A stretch of 64,000 bases of DNA. Source: DATFVJ01 sp963826515. GTDB taxonomy: Bacteria; Actinomycetota; Actinomycetes; Streptosporangiales; Streptosporangiaceae. Below, piece by piece: positions 1 through 8,052 of the stretch. Each line of letters starts with the position of its first letter. Position 1 is the stretch's first letter. The notes beneath the pieces are model-generated. The model did no database searches. It was not told where the DNA came from and saw only the letters and a list, made by a program, of their open reading frames with translations. A program made the translations under genes and the position numbers. The stretch is taken from positions 558,001-622,000 of the forward strand of contig CAWGXI010000002.1 in assembly GCA_963826515.1 (NCBI GenBank), written 5' to 3'.

Positions 1-2352
1 GGCCGCGGCGCACCGCTCGTCCGCCTCGGCCAGCCTGGCAAGCGTCTCGTCGGCGGCCGCGCGCACCTCGATCTGGCTCGGGCCGTGCGCCGATCCGCCG
101 TACGCCCAGTGCGCGCCGAGCACGTCGCCTTCCCTCGTGACCACGCGCAGCCGCGGATAGGCCCGCACCAGCTCCCGCGCGGCATCGAGGTCGGCCGCCA
201 CGACGACCCCCGCGAGCAGGGGGGCGACTGCTCCGGCAAGCTCAGCAGGCGCACGGACAAGATCAACCGCATACATAACGGCCGGGGGCAGAGTGACACG
301 ATCGTCTTGCGCGTGCTGTTTGAGGCTGATCAACGGGACGAGCACAGGAGCATCACTGGCCCCAACAGCACCAGCACCAGCACCAGCACCAGCACCAGCA
401 CCAGCACCAGCACCAGCAGACGCCACAGGCGCAGCAGACGCACCATCAGTGGCAGCAGGGGTAACGGTCGCACGGACCCGAGGAGAAGCACTGGGCGTAT
501 CAGACGCATTGTCCCCAGCAGACGCACCAGCAGACGCAGCAGGGGCAACGGTCGCACGGGCCCCAGGAGAAGCACTGGGCGTATCAGACGCATTGTCCCC
601 AGCAGACGCGGCGACCCGGGCACCGGGCGGCGCGGACGCGATCACCGCGCCGAGCTTGCCCGCGCCGTGGTGTTTCACTTCCGCGATCACCGCGGCCGCT
701 GCGTCAACGTCGGTGACGGCGATGGCGTCGGCAGCGACGCCAAGTGCCGCCGCTATCGCGGCCTGCGCGCCGTCGTCCACGCTGAGCAGGGCGGCGACCG
801 GCCCGAGTACACCGCGGAACCTGCCAGGATCCGCGAGCACCGCCGCGGCCGCGTCGGTGCCCTCGCGCAAGCTCAACTGCAGCGCCTCCGCGCGCGCGTG
901 CAGCGCCGCACGCTCTCTGCTGGCCTGATGCTCGTCGCCGCGAAGCTCCTTCACCCGCTGGGCGCAGTCCGCGGCCGCGGACTTCGCGTCCTCGTGTGCA
1001 ACCTCATTCTCGGCGTGGTCGCCCGTGCGCCCGGCCACCCGCTGCTCAAGTTCGGCGTGCTCGGCCCGGGCGCGCGCAGCACGGGCCTGCGCCTCCGCGG
1101 CGGCCACACCAAGCCGCCCGACCTCCTCAGTCGCCGCGTCGGCATGACTGCGCAACGCTTGTGCCTGCTCGCGGAGCCGCGCCGCGCGTTCGGCCCGCTG
1201 CGCCGTCTCCTTGGCGGCCGCGGACACCTGCCGCTCGGCCGCTGCGACTGCCTCGTCCGCGGCGGCGCGCTCACGCACCGACGCCGCAAGGCTCGCACGG
1301 TCGGCTCCCAGGCGCGCCGTAAGCTGCGTCTCCTGCTCACGGGTCTGCTCGGCCTCCGCCGCAAGCTCAGCCGGGTCGCGGCCCGTCCTTGGCTGTCCTT
1401 CCTCGGCCGTCAGATGACGGTGCCGCTCGGCCCCGAGCGCAGCGACCCCGCGCAGCCGTTCGGCTAGGGCTGATAGCGCGAACCAGGTGTCCCTGGCACG
1501 CGTGAGCCTTGGCGCGTCTTGTGCTGCTGCGGTTTCGAGCGCCGTTTCCCGTTGCTTGGCCTGCTCGAGAGCCGCTGCCGTGACACCGCGCCGCTCTGCG
1601 ACGAGCGCCTCGCCTGCTTCCTCACGGTCGAGCATCGCCTGGAGGGCCACGTAATCGTCGGCAAGCAGCCGCAACTTGGCGTCGCGCAAATCGGCCTGGA
1701 TGACGGCGGCCCTGCGGGCGATCTCCGCCTGGCGGCCGAGCGGCTTTAGCCTGCGGCCAAGTTCCGCGGTCAGATCGACCAGGCGGGTGAGGTTGGCTTG
1801 CATCGCCTCAAGCTTCCTGAGCGCCTTCTCCTTGCGCCTGCGGTGCTTGAGGACGCCGGCCGCCTCCTCGATCAGCGCCCGCCGCGCCTCCGGCCCTGCG
1901 TGCAGGATCTCGTCAAGCTGGCCCTGGCCGACGACCACGTGCATTTCGCGGCCCATGCCAGAGTCGGACAGCAGTTCCTGCACATCCAGGAGGCGGCAGT
2001 GATCGCCGTTGATCGAGTATTCGCTCTGCCCTGACCTGAACAGCAACCGGCTGAGCGTCACCTCTGCGTAGTCGATCGGCAGCGCGCCGTCGCTGTTGTC
2101 GATGGTGAGCGTCACCTCTGCGCGGCCGAGCGGCGGGCGGGAGGAAGTGCCGGCGAAGACGACGTCCTCCATCTTGCCGCCGCGCAGTGACTTGGCGCCC
2201 TGCTCGCCCATCACCCAGCACAGTGCGTCCACTATGTTGGACTTGCCTGACCCGTTAGGGCCGACAGCGCACGTGATCCCTGGTTCGAAGCGCAGCGTGG
2301 TCGCTGAGGCGAAGGACTTGAACCCGCGCAATGTGAGGCTCTTGAGGTACAC
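1..2352 (-). CDS. smc: Chromosome partition protein SMC (3' end beyond window)
   Basis: SMC ATPase that organises and segregates the chromosome with ScpA/ScpB. The visible 784 codons start at a GTG (2352) preceded by a GAGGGGGAG ribosome site and show the N-terminal head: the RGFKSFA segment, Walker A GPNGSGKSN at about residues 32-40, then a long coiled coil (about 170-500) rich in Glu, Arg and Ala, and the hinge from about residue 520. The hinge carries a roughly 100-residue Ala/Gly/Ser-rich insertion (about residues 572-675), after which typical hinge sequence resumes (REGDVLGAHWAYGGS). The C-terminal coil and Walker B lie off the left edge. Upstream and co-oriented is the small coiled-coil gene at 2752-2958. 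Family assignment is secure; the frame is open across the whole region. Confidence 0.96.
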   Translation of the reverse strand, partial: MYLKSLTLRGFKSFASATTLRFEPGITCAVGPNGSGKSNIVDALCWVMGEQGAKSLRGGKMEDVVFAGTSSRPPLGRAEVTLTIDNSDGALPIDYAEVTLSRLLFRSGQSEYSINGDHCRLLDVQELLSDSGMGREMHVVVGQGQLDEILHAGPEARRALIEEAAGVLKHRRRKEKALRKLEAMQANLTRLVDLTAELGRRLKPLGRQAEIARRAAVIQADLRDAKLRLLADDYVALQAMLDREEAGEALVAERRGVTAAALEQAKQRETALETAAAQDAPRLTRARDTWFALSALAERLRGVAALGAERHRHLTAEEGQPRTGRDPAELAAEAEQTREQETQLTARLGADRASLAASVRERAAADEAVAAAERQVSAAAKETAQRAERAARLREQAQALRSHADAATEEVGRLGVAAAEAQARAARARAEHAELEQRVAGRTGDHAENEVAHEDAKSAAADCAQRVKELRGDEHQASRERAALHARAEALQLSLREGTDAAAAVLADPGRFRGVLGPVAALLSVDDGAQAAIAAALGVAADAIAVTDVDAAAAVIAEVKHHGAGKLGAVIASAPPGARVAASAGDNASDTPSASPGARATVAPAASAGASAGDNASDTPSASPRVRATVTPAATDGASAAPVASAGAGAGAGAGAGAGAGAVGASDAPVLVPLISLKQHAQDDRVTLPPAVMYAVDLVRAPAELAGAVAPLLAGVVVAADLDAARELVRAYPRLRVVTREGDVLGAHWAYGGSAHGPSQIEVRAAADETLARLAEADERCAAA
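366..619. repeat. In-frame tandem repeats in the smc hinge
   Basis: Two nested repeats lie inside smc. Positions 366-417 are nine copies of a 6-bp unit (AGCACC on the plus strand), encoding Gly-Ala dipeptides on the minus strand. Positions about 452-619 are two copies of an 84-bp unit (28 codons) differing at a few bases. Both periods are multiples of three, so the reading frame is kept. Confidence 0.9.
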
Positions 2353-2553
2353 GCGCGAGCACTCCCCCTCAATCTGCCGCCGCTCGATCGCTGCAATTCC
2401 GCACCCTACCGTGACGGTCTCGCCAGATCGGGCATGTTTGCGGCGAGCCGCACTCGGGCCCGCCGTACCAGCAACGTGCCATTGGACACATAGGGCCGCC
2501 ACGGCGAGGCGGCCCATTGACGGCGGATGCTCCGGACTCTCGCAAACGGCCCC

Positions 2554-2693
2554 GCCAGGCGAACCGGGCCAGGCGAACCGGGCCAGGCAAGCGGGGCCAG
2601 GCGAACCCCGCCAGGCAAGCGAGGCCAGGCGAACGGGGCCAGGCGAATCGGGCCAGGCGAACCTGGCCAGGCGAACCTGGCCAGGCGAACGGG
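2554..2693. repeat. 14-bp minisatellite, 10 copies
   Basis: Ten head-to-tail copies of a 14-bp unit close to GCCAGGCGAACCGG, with 1-3 substitutions per copy, fill the gap between smc and the upstream small gene. No coding signature is seen. Positions 2353-2553 contain only the smc leader as far as I can tell. Confidence 0.93.
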
Positions 2694-2694
2694 T

Positions 2695-2736
2695 CAAACG
2701 AACAGGGACGCCCCAGTCGGCGTCCCTATTCGTTTG
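2695..2736 (-). terminator. Strong hairpin, probable terminator of the 68-aa gene
   Basis: An 18-bp arm (2695-2712) pairs with 2719-2736 with one mismatch around a 6-nt loop. It lies 15 bases downstream of the stop codon of the small coiled-coil gene. There is no long U tract, as is common in actinomycete terminators. Confidence 0.75.
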
Positions 2737-2751
2737 CCGGGTGGCCTTTCG

Positions 2752-2958
2752 TCAGGTGAGCGCCGGCTCCCTTGCGAGCACCGGCTCGCGGGTAGGAACC
2801 AGCAGGTCCTGGCCGACTTCAGCGGCAAGCGCGTCGTTTTCTTCCTGGAGCCGGACGAGCTCAGCCTCCAGGTCACGTACGCGCTGCTGGAGACGGCGCA
2901 TCTCGGCGACCATACGCAGATCGATACCGCCGACGTGGCCGAGTATAGCCTTCGCCAT
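2752..2958 (-). CDS. Small conserved actinobacterial coiled-coil protein
   Basis: A 68-residue soluble protein. The start at 2958 (MAKAILGHVGG) has GGAGG 9-10 bases upstream, so the longer open frame to 3009 is rejected. After a short N-terminal segment containing HVGGIDLRM, residues about 18-48 form a Leu/Glu/Arg heptad coiled coil (RRLQQRVRDLEAELVRLQEE), followed by a polar tail. I recognise this type as a short conserved protein of actinomycetes, but no function is known to me. Position next to smc and a terminator hairpin directly downstream suggest its own transcript. Confidence 0.75.
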   Translation of the reverse strand: MAKAILGHVGGIDLRMVAEMRRLQQRVRDLEAELVRLQEENDALAAEVGQDLLVPTREPVLAREPALT

Positions 2959-3146
2959 AGTAAAGGGTCCTCCACACTGAGTGACCAGAGTGGGCACACG
3001 CACAAACACGCCAATGACACGTGGAAGGGTGCGCGGCGGGTAGTACTAATAGGGTCCCACCCAGCCGTTGACCAGTCAAGTTGAGGGCACACGCGCCTCG
3101 TTTAGGCGGCGCTCACCGCGGTTGCACCCGCCGGTTGCACCGGTCC

Positions 3147-3251
3147 CTTACTTGGCCATCTCTTACCTGGCCATCTCTTACCTGGCCATCTCTTACCTGG
3201 CCATCTCTTACCTGGCCATCTCTTACCTGGCCAGCTCTTACCTGGCCAGCA
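3147..3251. repeat. 15-bp minisatellite, 7 copies
   Basis: Seven near-identical 15-bp units (CTTACCTGGCCATCT) in tandem between the acylphosphatase gene and the small coiled-coil gene. The rest of the gap 2959-3298 shows nothing coding. A TTGACT hexamer on the minus strand near 3078 could be part of a promoter for the small gene, but its spacing to a TATTAG hexamer is about 22 bp, too long to trust. Confidence 0.93.
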
Positions 3252-3298
3252 TCAGGTCGCCTGGCCGCGCCGTACCCGCTCACCTGGCATGCGCCTGC

Positions 3299-3619
3299 TC
3301 ACCTGGACACGAAGCTGGAAAGCCCACGTTCGTCAGGCTCACTCCAGCGCGCGGTGATATCGGCGACCCGCCCTGGTGCGGCAGGGCCGCGGAGCAGGGC
3401 CAGCAACTGCGCGCACGCGGGCCGCGGGCCTTCGGCGACGACCTGCACCCGGCCGTCGGGAAGATTCGTCGCGGACCCGGCAAGACCGAGTTCGAGCGCA
3501 CGAGAGCGGACCCACCAACGGAACCCGACTCCCTGTACCCAGCCGTCCACCCACGCCGTCAGCCGCACCCGGGACCCCGGCTCGCCTCCCGGCCGGCCTG
3601 ATCCGGACGATCCAGGCAT
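3299..3619 (-). CDS. acyP: Acylphosphatase
   Basis: Hydrolyses acyl phosphates in the cytoplasm. The core VDGWVQGVGFRWWVRSRA contains the VQGVGFR phosphate-binding loop with the catalytic Arg, and the second motif reads SATNLPDGRVQVVAEG, with the catalytic Asn (N). Length 106 residues, slightly over the usual 90-95 because of a Gly/Pro-rich N-terminus. Start at 3619 chosen for an AGGTGG site 8 bases upstream; an in-frame ATG at 3667 would overlap mutM by 43 bases. Follows mutM by 5 bases, so probably the same transcript. Confidence 0.92.
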   Translation of the reverse strand: MPGSSGSGRPGGEPGSRVRLTAWVDGWVQGVGFRWWVRSRALELGLAGSATNLPDGRVQVVAEGPRPACAQLLALLRGPAAPGRVADITARWSEPDERGLSSFVSR

Positions 3620-3624
3620 GACCG

Positions 3625-4530
3625 TCACCACCTGGCGCGGCGGGGCCGGGGCTGGCATCGCGGGCAACTGTAGGCGGAGCGGTTCATGAAAGTATCCCTG
3701 CGCACGGCCTCACCGCAGCGGGGGCACGGTTTCCCCGCTTGGCCGTAAACCGCGAGTGACCGGCTGAAGTAGCCACTTTCCCCGGTCACGTTGACATATA
3801 GCGCGTCGAATGAAGTTCCGCCCGCTCGGAGCGCGTCGGCGAGCACGCCGAACACGGCTGCGAGCAGGCGGTCGACCTCGCCGCGGCGAAGGGTCTCGGT
3901 GGGGCGGGACCAGTGCAGCCGTGCCCGCCAGAGTGCTTCATCGGCGTAGATGTTCCCGATGCCGCTGACGAGTGACTGGTCGAGAAGCGCGCGCTTGATG
4001 CCGGTGCGCCTGCGGTGAAGGGCCGCGGCGAAAATCCCAGGGTCGAACGCGGCCTCGAGCGGGTCGGGCGCGATGTGCGCAATGGGCGCCGGCAGGTCAG
4101 CTCCGCCCTGCACCAGGCAGAGGTGACCGAATGTGCGCTGATCCACGAACCGAAGGTCCGGCCCGGCGTCGGTGAAGGTGAACCGTGCGCGCACGTGGCT
4201 GGACACCGGCCGGCCTGGCTCGCCGATCACCAGTTGCCCGCTCATGCCGAGATGCGCGAGCAGCGCGTCGCCCGATGGGCCCGTGGCGCCTGGAGGGCCG
4301 GTCACGCCAGAAGTTCGTGCCGCACTGGTCACCGGGAGCCACAAGTACTTGCCGCGGCGACGGGCTCCGGTGATAGGGCGGCCCGCAAGCCGCGCGGCGA
4401 AGTCTTCGGGCCCGGCCATGTGCCTGCGCACGGCGCGGGGGTGGAAAACGGCGGCCGCCTCGATCGTCCGGCCGACCGCGTGCCGTTCCAGACCGGCCCG
4501 CACGACCTCCACTTCGGGCAGTTCGGGCAC
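3625..4530 (-). CDS. mutM: Formamidopyrimidine-DNA glycosylase (Fpg/MutM)
   Basis: Bifunctional DNA glycosylase/AP lyase excising 8-oxoguanine and FapyG. It begins MPELPEVE with the catalytic Pro2 and Glu3, has the conserved Lys in RRGKYLWL, the helix-two-turn-helix region around GIGNIYADEALW, and a C-terminal zinc finger with CPRC near residue 270 and CPRC near 294. Length of 301 residues is a little above the typical 270-290 because of a Gly/Pro-rich insert after residue 70. Start 4530 is fixed by the obligatory N-terminal MPELPE. It lies 20 bases after rnc in the rnc-mutM-acyP run. Confidence 0.97.
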   Translation of the reverse strand: MPELPEVEVVRAGLERHAVGRTIEAAAVFHPRAVRRHMAGPEDFAARLAGRPITGARRRGKYLWLPVTSAARTSGVTGPPGATGPSGDALLAHLGMSGQLVIGEPGRPVSSHVRARFTFTDAGPDLRFVDQRTFGHLCLVQGGADLPAPIAHIAPDPLEAAFDPGIFAAALHRRRTGIKRALLDQSLVSGIGNIYADEALWRARLHWSRPTETLRRGEVDRLLAAVFGVLADALRAGGTSFDALYVNVTGESGYFSRSLAVYGQAGKPCPRCGEAVRRDTFMNRSAYSCPRCQPRPRRARW

Positions 4531-4550
4531 GGGTCACTCCCCCAGCGGCG

Positions 4551-5420
4551 TCACACTGGGCCGGCCGAGCCGCCGCCTGTGCGGCCACGCCGAGGTTCGC
4601 CGGCCGTGGCTTCGGCTCCCGCCTTGCCAGGCGCGCGGGTCCTGTCGGCCGGATTTGCCGCGCCTGAGCGGCCGGTCTTACGGTCCGACTCCGCGCCGAT
4701 CGCCCGCCAGGCGACCTCCGCGGCCTGCTGTTCGGCTTCCTTCTTGGAGCGGCCCTCACCGGAACCGTGGATCTTGCCGCCGACGCGGACGACGGCACGG
4801 AACGACTTCTGGTGGTCAGGCCCGCTCTCCGTGACCTGGTACTCGGGCACGCCGAGCATTTCCGCCGCCGTCAGCTCCTGCAGAGATGTCTTCCAGTCCA
4901 GTCCTGCGCCCAGCCGGGCCGAGTGGGCGATCACCGGGTCGAACAGGCAATGCACGAGCGTGGACGCCTCACCGAGCCCCCGGTCCAGGTACACCGCGCC
5001 GATGATCGCCTCGAGCGTATCGGCGAGGATGGAGGACTTGTCGCGTCCGCCGGTGCCCTCTTCGCCGCGGCCAAGCTTGATGTGGCGGCCGAGTTCAAGA
5101 TCGCGCGCAACGCCCGCGAGCGCGCGCATGTTCACCACGGCCGCACGAAGCTTGGCGAGCTGGCCTTCTGGCAGGTCTGGGTGCTCACGGAACAAGGTGT
5201 CCGTCACGACCAGCCCGAGTACCGAGTCGCCGAGGAATTCGAGCCGTTCGTTGGTGGGCAATCCGCCGTTCTCGTAGGCATACGACCGATGCGTCAGCGC
5301 CCGGTCGAGCAGTTCGGGACCGAGCGGAACGCCCAGGGCGGTCAGCAGTTCGGCGGGGTCTGTGACGGCGGAGGCGCCATTGCCAGCGCTGCGTAGTGGC
5401 TCACCGCTCATCAAGCTCAC
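4551..5420 (-). CDS. rnc: Ribonuclease III
   Basis: Double-strand-specific endoribonuclease for rRNA and mRNA processing. The RNase III signature NERLEFLGDSVLG is present, with the second acidic cluster DTLEAIIGAVYLD, then a C-terminal dsRNA-binding domain (DWKTSLQELTA to RSKKEAEQQAAEVAW) and a 45-residue Gly/Ala/Arg tail. The GTG at 5420 is chosen because GGAGAGG sits 6 bases upstream; an ATG at 5411 is the alternative. The longer frame to 5516 has no matching ribosome site. Confidence 0.96.
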   Translation of the reverse strand: MSLMSGEPLRSAGNGASAVTDPAELLTALGVPLGPELLDRALTHRSYAYENGGLPTNERLEFLGDSVLGLVVTDTLFREHPDLPEGQLAKLRAAVVNMRALAGVARDLELGRHIKLGRGEEGTGGRDKSSILADTLEAIIGAVYLDRGLGEASTLVHCLFDPVIAHSARLGAGLDWKTSLQELTAAEMLGVPEYQVTESGPDHQKSFRAVVRVGGKIHGSGEGRSKKEAEQQAAEVAWRAIGAESDRKTGRSGAANPADRTRAPGKAGAEATAGEPRRGRTGGGSAGPV

Positions 5421-5543
5421 CGCGCTCCTCTCCAGCTCACGCCCCCGCCTGCCCGTATAGCTCATCGTGCCTGCCTGGCGACTCAATGTGGCAGCGAAAC
5501 ATGTAACTGATAGCAATCCATGCGGCTTTTCTGCCTGCTGACA

Positions 5544-5583
5544 GGCATGCGGATACCGACATGGCGGGATATTCCCGCATGCC
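5544..5583 (-). terminator. Nested hairpin between rpmF and rnc
   Basis: GGCATGCGG (5544-5552) pairs with CCGCATGCC (5575-5583), and inside it GCGGGATATTCCCGC (5564-5578) is itself a palindrome. It lies about 60 bases downstream of the rpmF stop. It could attenuate or terminate transcription between rpmF and rnc. The remaining gap 5421-5642 shows no gene. Confidence 0.55.
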
Positions 5584-5642
5584 GTTTCCGCCAGCAGGGG
5601 CAGCGTGCCGCACGGACAAGGATCTGGTCAGGTACGAAGCCC

Positions 5643-5819
5643 TTATGCGGGCGTGATGACCTGGCGGCGGTTGTACGTGCCACACGTCGGGCAGGCGGTG
5701 TGCTGGAGCTTCTGCTCATGGCACTGTGGGCACTCCATCAGCGCTGGGGCGGCCCCCTTCCACCTCGCCCGGCGCGCCCGGGTGTTGCTCCGCGACATCT
5801 TCCGCTTCGGGACGGCCAC
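5643..5819 (-). CDS. rpmF: Large ribosomal subunit protein bL32, zinc-ribbon form
   Basis: 58-residue ribosomal protein. It starts at a GTG (VAVPKRKMSRSNTRARRA) with AGGAGG 7 bases upstream; the family normally begins MAVPKRKMS. Two CxxC pairs (CPQC and CPTC) mark it as the zinc-binding (C+) paralogue class, which in actinobacteria is the Zur-replaceable form. The 5' end is overlapped for 104 bases by the upstream DUF177 gene in another frame. Confidence 0.95.
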   Translation of the reverse strand: MAVPKRKMSRSNTRARRARWKGAAPALMECPQCHEQKLQHTACPTCGTYNRRQVITPA

Positions 5820-6444
5820 GTCTGCCCTCCTTTGGGTCGTCTGCGTTATCCCGGCGGGTCCGGGCCGCAGTGCCGGCTGTGTCAAGCAGCCGCAGCGCCG
5901 CCCAGCGTGGGTCGGCGCTGTCGCCATGGCCGTGCTCCGGGCCGACGTCTGCCAGCCGCGCACCGCAGTCGGCGCACAGGCCCGGGCAGTCACCCGAACA
6001 GAGCGGCGAGAGCGGGAGTGCAAGCAGCACCGCGTCGCGGCAAACCGGCTCGAGGTCGAGCAGGTCACCGTCGAGGTAGTGATCCTCTGCTGTTGCCTCG
6101 CTGTCCCCAGCATGACGGGCAGCCAGGTAACAGAAGAGCTCCTGGAACCCCACCTCGATCGATGAGGTCACGGCATCCAGGCAGCGCGCGCACTCACCAG
6201 TGAGCGGAGCCCGCACCGTGCCGGACGCCAGCACGCCTTCCATCACCGCCTCGAGCAGGAGATCCAGCTCGAGGTCGGCGCCCGCGGGGACGCCGACCAA
6301 CTCGACACCGAAATCAGCGGGCGCCATGACGGTCCGGTGCTCCCGTCGCGAAGAACCCGGCTGGCGTCCGAGCGGACGCACGTCAAACACGAACGGACCG
6401 TGTGCATCGCGAGGAGCCGTGTGATTGCTGCTTCCGTATGACAT
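5716..6444 (-). CDS. DUF177 (YceD) family protein, rRNA accumulation factor-like
   Basis: YceD-type protein, normally encoded just before rpmF and linked to 23S rRNA accumulation. Family marks are FDVRPLGRQPGS at the N-terminus, the central TGECARCLDAV, and the C-terminal cysteine cluster CSGDCPGLCADCG followed by DPRWAALR. At 242 residues it is longer than the usual 170-210, because the frame continues about 45 residues (charged, Pro/Gly-rich) past the conserved end, across the rpmF ribosome site and 104 bases into rpmF. The overlap implies translational coupling or a lost stop codon. Start is the ATG at 6444. Confidence 0.88.
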   Translation of the reverse strand: MSYGSSNHTAPRDAHGPFVFDVRPLGRQPGSSRREHRTVMAPADFGVELVGVPAGADLELDLLLEAVMEGVLASGTVRAPLTGECARCLDAVTSSIEVGFQELFCYLAARHAGDSEATAEDHYLDGDLLDLEPVCRDAVLLALPLSPLCSGDCPGLCADCGARLADVGPEHGHGDSADPRWAALRLLDTAGTAARTRRDNADDPKEGRRGRPEAEDVAEQHPGAPGEVEGGRPSADGVPTVP

Positions 6445-6581
6445 AGCTGATAACGGTGTCGGGCACGACGGGGGCAGCCTACCTGACGACTAACGGGTAA
6501 CCAACTCAGGCCCGCGACGGCCCCGCCGGCTGGACCGGACGCGGCGACGCGAGTGCTGGCGCCGGCCCGGACACGGCGGAC

Positions 6582-7061
6582 TCAGGACTGAGCCAGCCGG
6601 TCACGCAGGCGCTGCACAACCGACGAAGGAACCAGGCCGGTCACATCCCCGCCGTACTGGACGACCTCCTTAACGAGGCTTGACGAGAGGAACGCATAGA
6701 GGGGATTCGTGGGCATGAAGAGCGTCTCCACCCCGGCCAGACGGTAGTTCATCTGCGCCATCTGGATCTCGTAGTCGAAGTCGCTCACGGCCCGCATCCC
6801 CTTGACGATCACGGGGATATTGTTGGCTTGGCAGAATTCGACAATCAGCCCGTGGAATTTTTCTACCCGGATGTTGGGGTATTCGGACGTCACCTGGCGC
6901 AACATCTCAATGCGCTCATCCACCGTAAACAGGCTGTGCTTGGAGATGTTGATCAGAACCGCGACGATGACCTCGTCGTACAATCGCGCCGACCTGGCGA
7001 TGATGTCGAGATGCCCGTTCGTCACGGGATCGAATGAGCCTGGACTCACGGCACGACGCAC
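6582..7061 (-). CDS. coaD: Phosphopantetheine adenylyltransferase
   Basis: Fourth step of coenzyme A synthesis: transfers AMP from ATP to 4'-phosphopantetheine. The nucleotidyltransferase signature GSFDPVTNGHLDII (T/HxGH) is at the N-terminus, KGMRAVSDFDYE follows mid-protein, and SSSLVKEVVQYGGDVTGLVP is near the C-terminus. From the GTG at 7061 the protein is 159 residues, the typical family length; GGGAGG lies 10 bases upstream. An upstream ATG at 7082 would include the ribosome site in the coding region. It directly follows rsmD (21-base gap). Confidence 0.97.
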   Translation of the reverse strand: MRRAVSPGSFDPVTNGHLDIIARSARLYDEVIVAVLINISKHSLFTVDERIEMLRQVTSEYPNIRVEKFHGLIVEFCQANNIPVIVKGMRAVSDFDYEIQMAQMNYRLAGVETLFMPTNPLYAFLSSSLVKEVVQYGGDVTGLVPSSVVQRLRDRLAQS

Positions 7062-7082
7062 GGCGACCCAGCCTCCCTCCAA

Positions 7083-7952
7083 TTATCCTGCGGAACCGCC
7101 TGCGGCGAGACCGTACCAGAGCGTCGCGTCGCCGTAGCGACGCGCCCGGTCAGCGAGGTATCCATGCGGCCAGCCGAGCGGCGCACCGCCGGTCCTGCGC
7201 TCGACGGTGACAAGCGCCCCGTCCGCGAGCCAGCCGCCGTCGCGCAGCGCCAAGAGCATCGCGGCGACCTCGTCATCGCCGACCGCGTAGGGCGGGTCCG
7301 CAAACACAAAGTCATAGCCAATTCCAGCACCGCCACCCCTGGCAGCGTCATCGCCAGCACGGTCACTCCCATTATCAACATCGTCAGCAGCGCCAGCGCC
7401 AGCACCAGCACAGCCAGCGCCAGCACCGGCAGCACCGGCAGCACCGGCAGCACCGCCAGCACCGCCAGCACCGCCAGCACCGCCAGCACCGGCAGCACGG
7501 CCGGCACGGCCAGCACCGTCCAGATTGCCGCCGCATGCGGCGGCAAGCGCAATGCCCGCGCGACGCGCAGTGCCCGACGCCGCAGCTTGAGCGGGGCCGC
7601 AGGATACGTGCTTGGCCCCGGGTCCGCGGGCAAGCACCCGCTCGACACGATCAGTGGCCAGGCACGCGCCAGGAAGATCAAGCGCAGCGATGTTCGCGCG
7701 GATCACCCGGACAGCGCCCGGTGCAGACTCCACCAGGAGCGCGTGCGCAGCGCCGCGCGAGAGCGCCTCGAGGCCCACCGCGCCTGAGCCGGCGTAAAGA
7801 TCGAGCACCCTAGCACCGCTAAGCGACCCGAGCACCGCCTGCACCGTCCCAAACAGCCCCTCACGCGCCCGATCGCTCGTAGGCCTGGTGGCCCTCCCCG
7901 CCGGCACGGCCAACCGCCTCCCACGAGCAACTCCAGCGATCACGCGCGTCAT
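7083..7952 (-). CDS. rsmD: 16S rRNA (guanine-966-N2)-methyltransferase with a Gly/Ala insertion
   Basis: Methylates G966 of 16S rRNA. The N-terminus MTRVIAGVARGRRL and RPTSDRAREGLF are typical, motif I is VLDLYAGSGAVGLEALSRGA (about 48-67) and the catalytic DPPY lies near residue 228. Between them, about residues 118-215 are a low-complexity block dominated by Gly and Ala (GAGGAGG, GAGAGAG) absent from normal RsmD, which is 185-200 residues; this protein is 289. The insertion lies just before the strand leading into DPPY, so it may loop out of the fold. Confidence 0.93.
   Translation of the reverse strand: MTRVIAGVARGRRLAVPAGRATRPTSDRAREGLFGTVQAVLGSLSGARVLDLYAGSGAVGLEALSRGAAHALLVESAPGAVRVIRANIAALDLPGACLATDRVERVLARGPGAKHVSCGPAQAAASGTARRAGIALAAACGGNLDGAGRAGRAAGAGGAGGAGGAGGAAGAAGAAGAGAGCAGAGAGAADDVDNGSDRAGDDAARGGGAGIGYDFVFADPPYAVGDDEVAAMLLALRDGGWLADGALVTVERRTGGAPLGWPHGYLADRARRYGDATLWYGLAAGGSAG
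7375..7530. repeat. Short-unit in-frame repeats in rsmD
   Basis: A run of 6- and 9-bp units (AGCACC, GGCAGCACC, GCCAGCACC on the plus strand) encodes Gly/Ala blocks on the minus strand. All periods are multiples of three, keeping rsmD open. It is similar in nature to, but not a copy of, the smc hinge repeat. Confidence 0.85.
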
Positions 7953-8052
7953 GGCGCCAGGTCCCCGGGTCCGGAGCCGCTACAGCCCGAGCGCTCGTGG
8001 CACACGGCCCCGGATTGCTGGGAGCAGGTGCGCCGGCAATGTGCGGCTACCG

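Noticed and set aside
85..1467. Long plus-strand frame of 460 codons opposite smc
   Set aside because: Arg/Gly-rich sequence without domains; it is the antisense shadow of smc, whose own frame is open to the left edge and carries the family motifs.
3040..3085. Promoter with TTGACT and TATTAG on the minus strand
   Set aside because: The spacing is about 22 bases, outside the range for a normal sigma-70-type promoter.
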